Source: Chitinophagaceae bacterium (GTDB lineage Bacteria > Bacteroidota > Bacteroidia > Chitinophagales > Chitinophagaceae). Taken from it: a stretch of 64,000 bases of DNA. The stretch lies in NCBI GenBank assembly GCA_004173235.1, contig SEAC01000019.1, positions 1-64,000 of the forward strand. The letters are read 5' to 3'. Position numbers and translations under genes: made by a program. This document shows, in pieces, positions 50,152-58,227 of this stretch. How positions within the stretch are numbered: position 1 is the first letter of the stretch; each line of letters begins with the position of its first letter. The notes under the pieces are model-generated. The model saw only the letters and a list, made by a program, of their open reading frames with translations, made no database searches and was not told where the DNA came from.

Positions 50152-50511
50152 ATGAGAAACCTGCTACTCCCCTTGCTCGCCATCCTTTTATTTGCTGCCT
50201 GCACGACGACCGAAAATGCGAAGAAGATCGCCGGCCACTGGCACGGTGCTTCCTGGACCAGCAATGGCCAGCCCATCGGCCAGGATGCTTCAAGCATTTC
50301 GTTTTCATTTAATGAAGATGGAACCTATTCTTACGTCAACGCAGGCGAGCGGGAGAATGGTCTTTACCGGGTAGACGCCGACAACGTGTATACGCGGCCC
50401 GAAGGACGCGAGGAGATCATGGTGAAGATTGCACGCGTTACCAAAGACAGCCTTGTGTTTGACATGAACAGGGCCGGCAGTGCGGAAACGCTCACGCTAT
50501 TGCGCGACTGA
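50152..50511 (+). CDS. Lipocalin-like lipoprotein
   Basis: The ATG at 50152 gives a lipoprotein signal with lipobox LFAAC (Cys17) and 119 residues. The mature protein has KIAGHWHGASWTSNGQ and ISFSFNEDGTYSYVNAGERE followed by strands, the pattern of lipocalin-like/DUF4923-type small beta-barrels. Its 3' end overlaps the convergent zinc-ribbon gene by 20 nt. Ligand unknown. Confidence 0.7.
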   Translation: MRNLLLPLLAILLFAACTTTENAKKIAGHWHGASWTSNGQPIGQDASSISFSFNEDGTYSYVNAGERENGLYRVDADNVYTRPEGREEIMVKIARVTKDSLVFDMNRAGSAETLTLLRD

Positions 50512-50878
50512 GCGCGTCGCGCTTCACGAGCAGAACGCGCTCCGGGAGAAGCTCGCACCAGCCATAGTCGTAGCAGAATTGAAAGTGCGTTCCATCCTGT
50601 GCCTGGTAATGATGCGTGCTGTAGCGAAACTGGAAACCGTGCAGCAATAATTCCTCGCGCGACACTTCGGTCTCCGATTGCTGTTCGAGCAAAGCGGCCA
50701 GTATGCGGCGGTTGCGCAAAAGCACTGCATTTACGCGGCGCACGAGCGCATACCGCGTTGAGTTGCGTTCATTGTTGAACGCGTTGCGGCATTGGTCATC
50801 ACAAAACTTTTTGTCGCTGCGTCCGCGCAGCGTGTGGCCGCAATGGCGGCATCCGGCAAGCGTAGTTGTGGGTAACAT
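50492..50878 (-). CDS. Zinc-ribbon protein of unknown function
   Basis: The 128-residue protein has four cysteines in CRHCGHTLRGRSDKKFCDDQ and C next to it (C-x2-C, then C-x3-C), a zinc ribbon. A following CRNAFNNERN helix continues the motif. This N-terminus recurs in small Bacteroidota proteins of unknown role. The rest is helical with aromatic strands (FQFRYSTHHYQAQDGTHFQF). It could bind nucleic acid. Confidence 0.7.
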   Translation of the reverse strand: MLPTTTLAGCRHCGHTLRGRSDKKFCDDQCRNAFNNERNSTRYALVRRVNAVLLRNRRILAALLEQQSETEVSREELLLHGFQFRYSTHHYQAQDGTHFQFCYDYGWCELLPERVLLVKRDALSRAIA

Positions 50879-51018
50879 AGGTTGTTGCTTTTAGCAAAGC
50901 TCTCTACCCCTGCGCAGGCGGCCATGTGTTTTTACCCATTTATATCTGGGAAAAAACGGTTAACATCCGGTTATCCCATCAGGCTGCGTGCATTTTTACA
51001 ACATAAAATTGTTGACCT

Positions 51019-51366
51019 ATGTATGCACTCAGCAACCGTGTCCAGTTGATCGGCAACCTGGGCCAGGACCCCGAGATCCGCACGCTTGACGGCGGGAAAA
51101 AGAAAGCCTCCTTCAGCATGGCGACCCACGAATCGTATCGCAATGCCCAGGGCGAGCAGGTAAAGGAAACCCAATGGCACAACGTGGTGGCCTGGGGCAA
51201 GCTCGCCGAGACCGTCGAAAAAAACCTGGCGAAAGGCAAGGAAGTGGTAGTAGAAGGACGCCTCAACAGCCGCTCCTACACCGACAAGGAAGGACAGAAA
51301 AAGTACGTGACCGAAGTGGTGGTGAACGAGCTGCTGCTCCTCGCGAAGAAGGAATCGGCGAAGTAG
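51019..51366 (+). CDS. ssb: Single-stranded DNA-binding protein (short form)
   Basis: The 115-residue OB-fold protein matches Ssb: NRVQLIGNLGQDPEIRTLD, FSMATHESYRN, ETQWHNVVAWGKLAE and GKEVVVEGRLNSRSY. The usual Gly/Pro-rich linker and acidic DDDIPF-type tip are absent, so it cannot recruit partners in the standard way. It may be an accessory Ssb. The gap upstream holds AT-rich sequence with short inverted repeats and probably its promoter. Confidence 0.92.
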   Translation: MYALSNRVQLIGNLGQDPEIRTLDGGKKKASFSMATHESYRNAQGEQVKETQWHNVVAWGKLAETVEKNLAKGKEVVVEGRLNSRSYTDKEGQKKYVTEVVVNELLLLAKKESAK

Positions 51367-51385
51367 AAAGGAGTGGCCCCAAAGT

Positions 51386-51416
51386 CCGCTGCGGCACGTA
51401 GCTGCGGCGGCTTTTT
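51386..51416 (+). terminator. ssb terminator
   Basis: CCGCTGCGGC and GCTGCGGCGG pair over 10 bp with two wobbles, followed by CTTTTTA, 20 nt past the ssb stop codon. Confidence 0.6.
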
Positions 51417-51461
51417 AACTTTACCGGGCGGGCCTGTTTTCGTATTTTTATAGGCACGCAT

Positions 51462-53657
51462 ATGCAGGCACAAGATCCTTCCAACACACTTTTCCAGCTC
51501 GCTTCAGACCTGGTGAATCATACCACGCAGCACCTCTTTCTCACCGGGAAGGCCGGAACGGGCAAGACCACTTTTTTGCGTCACGTGGTGCAGCACACGC
51601 GCAAGCAGGCAGTGGTGGTTGCCCCTACGGGCGTAGCGGCCATCAATGCCGGCGGCGTCACGATGCACTCTTTTTTCCAGTTGCCCTTCGGCGTTTTCGT
51701 TCCCGGCGCTTATCAGCGCGGTGGCAGCAGCAACATTGAGATCACCGACCGTCACAGTCTTTTCAAGAATATCCGGTTTGGAAAAGAAAAGCGCGACATG
51801 CTCGAACAGCTCGAGTTGCTCATCATCGACGAAGTCAGCATGATGCGCTGCGATATGCTCGACGCAATGGACGCTATCCTGCGTCACTTCCGGCGCAACA
51901 ACCTTCCGTTTGGCGGCGTTCAGGTGCTCTATATCGGTGACCTGTTTCAGCTGCCTCCCGTGGTGCAGGCCGAAGACTGGTCCATACTGCAGCAGTTTTA
52001 CGAAAGCCCTTTCTTTTTCAGTGCCCTCGCACTGAAGGAGGCGCAGCCGGTGTATATCGAGCTGAAGAAGATATACCGGCAGAACGAACAGACCTTTATC
52101 GATATCCTCAACCGCATTCGCAACAACGGGGCGACGGCGCAGGATCTCGAAGTGCTGAATGCGCGCTACCAGCCGCGTTTTGAGCCGGAGGAGCATGAAC
52201 ACTTCATCACCATCACTACGCACAACAAGAAGGCCGATGCCATCAACGCTGCGGCGCTTGCGCAGCTGCCGGGAGTGGTGCACGTTTTTTCGGCTGAAGT
52301 CAAGGGCGACTTCAACGATAAGTCGCTGCCCACGGAAAGGGAGCTGCAACTGAAGGAAGGCGCGCAGGTAATGTTTGTGAAGAACGACGCCGAACGTAGA
52401 TTTTTCAATGGCAAACTCGCTGTTGTCAAGTCGATTTCCGACGGGGAGATCACGGTAGCATTCCAGGACGGAAGCGCCGACCTTAAAATTGAAAAAGAAA
52501 CGTGGAAGAACATCCGGTACACCTATAATAAAGAAGAGGACGAGATCGACGAGGAAGAGCTGGGATCCTTCAAGCAGTACCCCCTTCGGCTGGCCTGGGC
52601 CATCACGATCCATAAAAGCCAGGGACTAACTTTCGACAGGGCCGTCATCGATGCGGGGGCCTCATTTGCACCGGGACAGGTGTACGTTGCACTCAGCCGC
52701 TGCACCGCGCTCGATGGAATGGTTTTACGCTCTCGCATTTTTCCCAACGCGATCGCAACCGATGCCCGCGTGCTAGCCTACGCCCAAAATGAGCCCGACG
52801 AAACGGCGCTGCATAACCGGTTAGAGTCGGAAAAGTACCGTTGTTGGGTGAACGACCTTCTCCGACTTTTCGATTGGTCCAGGCTCGTTCAGTATATGGA
52901 CGAATGGGTGGAAAGCATCGCCGGTAAGAAGCTGGACGACCTCGCCGCTACGCTGCAAAAAGCGGAACAAATGGTGGTGAAAGCCAAGGTGGGCGCGGAA
53001 ACGGCGCGCAAATACCAGGCGCAGCTCAACAGGATCACAGAGGAAATGCTTGCTAACGGCGATACGAACCAATTGAAAGACCGAATGGAGAAGGCAATCG
53101 GCTATTTCGCAGACTTCCTCGCCAACGAGTTGCTCATCCCGATGCAATCACACATTAAAGAAATAGCACATAACAACCGCGTCAAGCGCTACAAAGAAGA
53201 AGTTCGGGTTCTGGAAGGATACATCTGGCAGCAAATACACAAGCTGATCACCGCAACGTACGGCGATTCTACTTTTTTCAAAGACTCAGGCCGTTATGCT
53301 CGCCTGACTCCGCCCGAACACAAACCGGTGAAAAAGGAATCGAGGCCAAAGATGGAAAAGGGCGCCACGCAGGAACTGACATTGCAGCTTTTCGAATCGG
53401 GCAAGAGCGTAGAGGAAATAGCGGTTGCCCGCAGCCTGGCCATCGGCACGATCGAGTCGCACCTCGCCCAGTTTGTGCGTGAGGGCAGGCTACCCATCAC
53501 CGCCGTTGTAGACGAGCAGAAGATGGGGCATATTGTAGAAGTGATGGACGAAGTGGGTACGGAAAGTCTGGGACTAATAAAGAGCCGGCTTGGGGATGAA
53601 TACAGTTTCGGCGAAATACGGGCAGTGCTCAACCACCGCATATTTGCGGAAGGCTGA
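51462..53657 (+). CDS. PIF1/RecD2-like superfamily 1 helicase with C-terminal HTH domain
   Basis: The 731-residue helicase has Walker A FLTGKAGTGKTTFL, Ia VVVAPTGVAAINAGG, Walker B ELLIIDEVSMMR, motif III LYIGDLFQLPPV and motif VI QVYVALSRCTALDGM, with TIHKSQGLTFDRAVID before it. The APTGVAA and FQLPP motifs are PIF1-type. The C-terminal ~100 residues (TLQLFESGKSVEEIAVARSL, GTIESHLAQFVREGRLPI) are the helix-turn-helix domain also seen at the end of RecQ in this phylum. It would unwind 5'-3' DNA; exact substrates are unknown. Confidence 0.9.
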   Translation: MQAQDPSNTLFQLASDLVNHTTQHLFLTGKAGTGKTTFLRHVVQHTRKQAVVVAPTGVAAINAGGVTMHSFFQLPFGVFVPGAYQRGGSSNIEITDRHSLFKNIRFGKEKRDMLEQLELLIIDEVSMMRCDMLDAMDAILRHFRRNNLPFGGVQVLYIGDLFQLPPVVQAEDWSILQQFYESPFFFSALALKEAQPVYIELKKIYRQNEQTFIDILNRIRNNGATAQDLEVLNARYQPRFEPEEHEHFITITTHNKKADAINAAALAQLPGVVHVFSAEVKGDFNDKSLPTERELQLKEGAQVMFVKNDAERRFFNGKLAVVKSISDGEITVAFQDGSADLKIEKETWKNIRYTYNKEEDEIDEEELGSFKQYPLRLAWAITIHKSQGLTFDRAVIDAGASFAPGQVYVALSRCTALDGMVLRSRIFPNAIATDARVLAYAQNEPDETALHNRLESEKYRCWVNDLLRLFDWSRLVQYMDEWVESIAGKKLDDLAATLQKAEQMVVKAKVGAETARKYQAQLNRITEEMLANGDTNQLKDRMEKAIGYFADFLANELLIPMQSHIKEIAHNNRVKRYKEEVRVLEGYIWQQIHKLITATYGDSTFFKDSGRYARLTPPEHKPVKKESRPKMEKGATQELTLQLFESGKSVEEIAVARSLAIGTIESHLAQFVREGRLPITAVVDEQKMGHIVEVMDEVGTESLGLIKSRLGDEYSFGEIRAVLNHRIFAEG

Positions 53658-53697
53658 GCTGGATACTGCATCTATTTGTATATCAACGACTTATGAA

Positions 53698-55560
53698 CTA
53701 GCGGCCCATAAAAACCATCAGGATCTGGATGTCGCTCGGGTTGATACCCGAAATACGGCTGGCTTGGCCAAGGGTCTGCGGACGCACTTTGCTTAGTTTT
53801 TCACGTGCTTCGATACCGAGTGACTGAATACGGTGGTAGTCGAATTGCTCAGGGATGGCTAGCGTTTCCATCTGGCTCATACGGGCCACCAACTCCCGCT
53901 CCTTATCAATGTATACTTGGTATTTCACCTGGATCTCGGCTTGTTCTTTACTCTCCGGCGCGAAGGATTCGAGGGATGCAGCTATGCGCGGCACTGCTTG
54001 CTCCAGCGACTCCAGCTGCACGTTCGGTCGAAGGATGATCTTGTCGAGCTTTTGCTTTTCGCTAATGGCAGCGCTGCCAATTTCTTCGAAGAAGGGGTTG
54101 ATCTCTGCGGGCTCCAACTGTGTTCCGCTGAGATACGCTTTGATCTCATCTACCTCGGTGCGCTTGCGCAGCACGCCCTGCATCCGCTCTTCGGACGCCA
54201 ATCCCAGACGGTAGCTGAGTTCAGTGAGGCGCAGGTCAGCATTGTCCTGGCGGAGCAGGGTGCGAAACTCGGCGCGCGAGGTAAACATGCGGTATGGCTC
54301 CTGCGTCCCTTTCGAGATGAGGTCGTCGATGAGCACACCGATATATGCCTCGCTGCGCTGGAGCACCAAGGGCGCTTCTTCACGAACCTTGAGGTGTGCG
54401 TTTATGCCGGCCATCAGTCCCTGGCATGCTGCTTCTTCGTAGCCTGTGGTGCCATTGATCTGGCCAGCAAAGAACAGATTTTTGATGCCCTTTGTCTCCA
54501 GACTGTATTGCAGCTGTGTAGGTGGAAAATAATCGTACTCGATGGCGTAGCCGGGACGGAAAAAACGAACGTTCTCAAAGCCCGGTACGCGGCGAAGCGC
54601 ATCGTACTGCACTTCTTCGGGGAGCGAAGTAGAGAAGCCGTTCACATAGATCTCAGCAGTGTTCCAACCTTCCGGCTCCACAAAGAGCTGGTGACGGTCC
54701 CGCTCCGCAAAACGATTGATCTTGTCTTCGATGCTGGGGCAATAGCGCGGGCCGGTTCCTTCGATGCGACCGGTGTACATCGGGCTACGGTCGAAGCCGG
54801 TTTTGAGAATATCGTGCACCTCGGCGCTGGTGTAGGTGATCCAGCAGCTACGTTGTTCTTTAGGTTTTGGTGTTTCGAGGTAGGAGAAGCCTACAATCTC
54901 GTCGTCGCCCTTCTGCTCTTCCATTTTGGTATAGTCGAGCGAGCGACTATCTACACGGGGGGGAGTGCCTGTTTTCAGCCGGTCGCTCTCAAACCCGAGG
55001 CTTACAAGCTGTTCCGTGATTCCCTCTGCAGCCCGTTCAGCCACACGCCCACCCCCCAGGCGCTTCTCCCCAATGTGAATGACGCCATTCAGGAAGGTGC
55101 CGTTCGTTAAAACCACTGCCCGGGAACGGATTTTGTGACCCATGCCCGTTATTACGCCTTTAACCTGCCCCTTCTCGACTATCAACGCCTTTACCATATC
55201 CTGGTAGAAGTCAACGTTGGGGGTCTGCTCCAGCATCTCCCGCCACTTCTGCGCAAACAGCATTCGATCGTTCTGCGTGCGCGGGCTCCACATTGCGGGA
55301 CCTTTAGAGCGGTTGAGCATACGGAACTGAATCATAGACGCGTCGGATACGATTCCGGAGTAACCTCCGAGCGCATCCACTTCCCTTACAATTTGCCCCT
55401 TTGCGATTCCACCCATTGCCGGGTTGCAGCTCATCTGCGCGATGGTCTGCATGTTCATGGTTACCAAAAGCACCTTTGAGCCGAGGTTGGCCGCCGCCGC
55501 GGCGGCTTCACAACCGGCATGACCGGCACCCACTACTATAACGTCGTACTCAGGAAACAT
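53698..55560 (-). CDS. mnmG: tRNA uridine-5-carboxymethylaminomethyl modification enzyme MnmG
   Basis: The 620-residue flavoprotein, with MnmE, modifies U34 of certain tRNAs. The FAD-binding site is DVIVVGAGHAGCEAAAAAAN at the start. Family signatures NPAMGGIAKGQIVREVDALG and GPAMWSPRTQNDR follow, then RSCWITYTSAEVH and GRIEGTGPRYCPSIEDKI. The C-terminal helical domain ends GINPSDIQILMVFM. Its length is standard. A -7 box lies 8 nt before the ATG, and parS-like palindromes lie just upstream. Confidence 0.97.
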   Translation of the reverse strand: MFPEYDVIVVGAGHAGCEAAAAAANLGSKVLLVTMNMQTIAQMSCNPAMGGIAKGQIVREVDALGGYSGIVSDASMIQFRMLNRSKGPAMWSPRTQNDRMLFAQKWREMLEQTPNVDFYQDMVKALIVEKGQVKGVITGMGHKIRSRAVVLTNGTFLNGVIHIGEKRLGGGRVAERAAEGITEQLVSLGFESDRLKTGTPPRVDSRSLDYTKMEEQKGDDEIVGFSYLETPKPKEQRSCWITYTSAEVHDILKTGFDRSPMYTGRIEGTGPRYCPSIEDKINRFAERDRHQLFVEPEGWNTAEIYVNGFSTSLPEEVQYDALRRVPGFENVRFFRPGYAIEYDYFPPTQLQYSLETKGIKNLFFAGQINGTTGYEEAACQGLMAGINAHLKVREEAPLVLQRSEAYIGVLIDDLISKGTQEPYRMFTSRAEFRTLLRQDNADLRLTELSYRLGLASEERMQGVLRKRTEVDEIKAYLSGTQLEPAEINPFFEEIGSAAISEKQKLDKIILRPNVQLESLEQAVPRIAASLESFAPESKEQAEIQVKYQVYIDKERELVARMSQMETLAIPEQFDYHRIQSLGIEAREKLSKVRPQTLGQASRISGINPSDIQILMVFMGR

Positions 55561-55567
55561 AAGGGTG

Positions 55568-55575
55568 CAAAATTA
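55568..55575 (-). promoter_or_regulatory. -7 box TAATTTTG immediately upstream of mnmG
   Basis: An exact TAnnTTTG match on the minus strand ends 7 nt before the ATG at 55560, implying a very short leader. Confidence 0.5.
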
Positions 55576-55607
55576 CCGAAACGTGTGGGCGAGAAGCGTT
55601 AAAACAG

Positions 55608-55660
55608 CGTTCCACGTGAAACCTAGGACTAGTACCTCATCGCTTGTTCCACGTGGAACC
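55608..55660. promoter_or_regulatory. Pair of parS-like centromere sites
   Basis: CGTTCCACGTGAAACC (55608-55623) and TGTTCCACGTGGAACC (55645-55660) are 16-bp palindromes. They match the ParB site of Bacillus subtilis, TGTTCCACGTGAAACA, at 14 of 16 and 14 of 16 positions. The second lies within the last codons of ybeY. Such sites cluster near the replication origin. ParB binding here is inferred. Confidence 0.75.
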
Positions 55661-56080
55661 GGAATATCGCTGTAACCAGAAGTCTTCTTTGGCGCGCATC
55701 AACGTCTGATCCGCCTTTGTCTTGTCTTTGTAGCCACAGAGGTGCAGAAGACCGTGAAACATGACCCTGTAGAGCTCGGTTTGAAACGGAACGCCAAAGG
55801 ACGCTGCGTTCTCACGCACCCGATCCACAGAGATATAGATATCAGATTCTAAGGGCGCGCCCGGTGTATGATATGGGAAGGTGATGATGTCAGTATACGT
55901 ATCGTGATCGAGGTGGGCCTGGTTGATCTGCAGCAAGTACTCATCCGAACAAAAGATGTAATTGATGGCAGCAACAGCCTTGCCCTCAGCCTTAGCAAGT
56001 TGCCCGAGAAAGACCTTGAGCTCTGAACGCTTGGGAAAATGGAAATGCTGGTCGGTGTAATGAAACTGAAAAGCTGCCAT
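55637..56080 (-). CDS. ybeY: Endoribonuclease YbeY (rRNA maturation)
   Basis: The 147-residue protein shows EGKAVAAINYIFCSDEYLLQ, HLDHDTYTDIITFPYH and the metal site FHGLLHLCGYKDKTKADQTL. The third usual histidine of H-x3-H-x5-H is Asp here (GYKDK), which I believe is common in this phylum. YbeY matures the 3' end of 16S rRNA. The gene's last codons contain a parS-like site. A GAATTTTG close to the -7 consensus lies 5 nt before the ATG. Confidence 0.92.
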   Translation of the reverse strand: MAAFQFHYTDQHFHFPKRSELKVFLGQLAKAEGKAVAAINYIFCSDEYLLQINQAHLDHDTYTDIITFPYHTPGAPLESDIYISVDRVRENAASFGVPFQTELYRVMFHGLLHLCGYKDKTKADQTLMRAKEDFWLQRYSGSTWNKR

Positions 56081-56115
56081 GTTGCAAAATTCGGTAAGCG
56101 CACGGAATACGGACT

Positions 56116-56123
56116 TAGCTTTG
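56116..56123 (+). promoter_or_regulatory. -7 box TAGCTTTG of feoA-nadD
   Basis: An exact TAnnTTTG match ends 8 nt before the ATG at 56132, so the feoA-nadD mRNA would have almost no leader. Confidence 0.5.
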
Positions 56124-56131
56124 CCGGGATG

Positions 56132-56356
56132 ATGAAACGATTATCGGAACTACGGCAGGGGGAACGCGGACGGATACAAAGCTTTATCAGTTCAGACCTC
56201 GAACTGAAGCTAATGGAAATGGGATGCATCCCCGGTGAAGAAGTGGTAGTAGAACAGGTAGCCCCTCTCGGCGATCCGATATCCATCAAGGTGGCTGGGT
56301 ACAGCCTGAGCCTACGCCGCAACGAAGCACAGGAAATCATCGTAGAACGCTCGTAA
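56132..56356 (+). CDS. feoA: FeoA domain protein
   Basis: The ATG at 56132 (MKRLSELRQGERGRIQSFIS) gives the normal 74-residue SH3-like FeoA, with LELKLMEMGCIPGEEVVVEQ, LGDPISIKVAGYSLSLRRNE and a final AQEIIVE. FeoA helps the ferrous iron transporter FeoB. The feoB gene is 3.2 kb away on the opposite strand. The stop codon is directly followed by the nadD ATG, so the two are co-transcribed. Confidence 0.9.
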   Translation: MKRLSELRQGERGRIQSFISSDLELKLMEMGCIPGEEVVVEQVAPLGDPISIKVAGYSLSLRRNEAQEIIVERS

Positions 56357-56929
56357 ATGAACATCGGTCTTTACTTCGGCTCCTTCAACCCCGTACACAC
56401 CGGCCACCTGATCATCGCATCGCACGTCCTCAACGAGGGAGCGGTAGACAAGGTGTGGTTCGTAGTGTCGCCGCAAAATCCGTTCAAGCCTTCTGCAACC
56501 CTGCTCAACGAATACGACCGCCTGCACTTGGTGCAAAAAGCAATTGACGGAGACGACCGGCTCCGCGCATCGGAGGTAGAGTTCGCGCTTCCCCGACCGT
56601 CGTACACGGCCCACACGCTCGCCCATCTTTCGGAGAAGTACCCCGCTCACAGGTTTCACATCATTATGGGTTCCGACTCGTTCCAGAACCTGGTCAAATG
56701 GAAGAACGCCGAAGCCATCATTCGCCACTACCCTATCCTTGTTTACCAGCGACCGGGCTTCGCCATCACCGACAACCTGGGTGCGCAAGTGACCCTACTC
56801 CAGGCACCCCTCCTTGAAATTTCGGCTACCCATATCCGTAAGTTGATTGGGGACGGACGATCGATCCGCTACCTTGTACCCGACGCAGTTGCAAGCGAGA
56901 TCGAAGCGAGCCGCTTCTACCGGAAATGA
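56357..56929 (+). CDS. nadD: Nicotinate-nucleotide adenylyltransferase
   Basis: The 190-residue enzyme makes deamido-NAD from nicotinate mononucleotide and ATP. It has the nucleotidyltransferase signature IGLYFGSFNPVHTGHLIIAS, a WFVVSPQNPFK segment, FHIIMGSDSFQNLVKW and the C-terminal LEISATHIRKLIGDGRSIRY (ISxTxIR motif). The length is typical. It converges on the transporter gene with no space between stop codons. Confidence 0.95.
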   Translation: MNIGLYFGSFNPVHTGHLIIASHVLNEGAVDKVWFVVSPQNPFKPSATLLNEYDRLHLVQKAIDGDDRLRASEVEFALPRPSYTAHTLAHLSEKYPAHRFHIIMGSDSFQNLVKWKNAEAIIRHYPILVYQRPGFAITDNLGAQVTLLQAPLLEISATHIRKLIGDGRSIRYLVPDAVASEIEASRFYRK

Positions 56930-58174
56930 TCAGGCGAAATAGCCAAGCAATAAACAACCCGCCACCAACACGGGCGAGATTACGCGCGTGAACTGCAGCA
57001 GCAGGAAGGTGGCAATGATCACCAGCAGGTTGAGCACGCTCCTGCTGTGGCCGTCAAACATCGACACGTCGCGGGCGATATAAAAAGTAGCGGCGATCAT
57101 GATCCCCACCACCGCCGCATTGATGCCTTCGAGCGATCGATAAATGGCTGCGTATTTCTTCAGGTTGTTCCAAATGGGAAAGAAGAAAAGCACGAGCAAC
57201 GCGCTCGGAAGAAAGATCGCAACCATCCCGATGATGCAACCGAGCACTTGGTGCCCCGGCCCTTCCTGCCGCAAAGCCATCCCACCTGTGAAAGATCCGA
57301 TCGAGAAAACCGGCCCGGGCATCGCGCGCACCAGGCCAATGCCCGTCATCATTTCCTCTTTGTCGATGCGAATGGCATTCGGGTTTTTCGCACGCACCAG
57401 CGTGTCGTTGGGCCGCACAGAAAACTGCTCGTACATCAGCGGCATCAACACATGCCCGCCACCAAAAACGAAACTTCCCATCCGGTACATATTCTCAAAA
57501 AGATTAATGGGTTTCCGGTCGGGCCAATCGTTCTTACGCGCCACTTCGCTAAGTACGCCCGCAGAAATAAATATGAAGAAGAACAACCATATGTTCCCCC
57601 ACTTGATCTTCCTTGGCTTTACCTCGTGCTGGGGAATACGCTTCCGGCTAAGATTGGTAGCAGCGCCGCTAAGGAGAATCAGCGCCGGAAAGATCCACGG
57701 GTATTGGAAGAACGAATAGGTAAGTGCTGTGCACAACAGCATAATCACCCAGGTGATGGTGTTGCGTACCGATTTATTGAAAACCGCCACCGATGCGTAC
57801 GCAAGGAAGCCGATGGCCATCGCCGGAATGTATTTGAAGATGTCGGACCGCACGGCGCCCTTATCTATATAGGGAAGCAGGAACGAGAGCGCACCCATCA
57901 GGATGCAGGCGGGAAGGATCCATACGAGCAAGGTCAACACCGCGAGCACAATGCCGCCCCGCTTGTACCCGATCAGCGTGAGCGTTTGCGTGGACGACGC
58001 GCCCGGAAGCAGGTTGCAGAACGCGTTATATTCCAGCAGTTCCTCTTCGGTAACGTAGGGCGTTTGCCGCACAAACGTTTTCAGCATCATAGCCACGTGC
58101 GCCTGCGGCCCGCCCACAGCAGTGAGCGCGTGGAGGAACACCGCTTTAAGAAAAGGAACATGGCGCAGCAACAT
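56930..58174 (-). CDS. Chromate transporter (CHR) family protein
   Basis: The start is the ATG at 58174 ([13 protein letters not shown]); the codon before it is a TTG that could extend by one residue. The 414-residue protein is the two-domain form of the CHR family. The N-terminal half has [19 protein letters not shown] and [20 protein letters not shown], and the C-terminal half has [19 protein letters not shown] and [20 protein letters not shown]. These repeated FxxGGxxxxxP and P-G-P motifs mark the family. Ten or so membrane spans are visible. Chromate, sulfate or another anion could be the substrate. Confidence 0.9.
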   Translation of the reverse strand: MLLRHVPFLKAVFLHALTAVGGPQAHVAMMLKTFVRQTPYVTEEELLEYNAFCNLLPGASSTQTLTLIGYKRGGIVLAVLTLLVWILPACILMGALSFLLPYIDKGAVRSDIFKYIPAMAIGFLAYASVAVFNKSVRNTITWVIMLLCTALTYSFFQYPWIFPALILLSGAATNLSRKRIPQHEVKPRKIKWGNIWLFFFIFISAGVLSEVARKNDWPDRKPINLFENMYRMGSFVFGGGHVLMPLMYEQFSVRPNDTLVRAKNPNAIRIDKEEMMTGIGLVRAMPGPVFSIGSFTGGMALRQEGPGHQVLGCIIGMVAIFLPSALLVLFFFPIWNNLKKYAAIYRSLEGINAAVVGIMIAATFYIARDVSMFDGHSRSVLNLLVIIATFLLLQFTRVISPVLVAGCLLLGYFA

Positions 58175-58227
58175 CAAAGGCTAAATTAACGAAAAGGGCT
58201 AAGTATCTTTCCCATACAAACTACACT

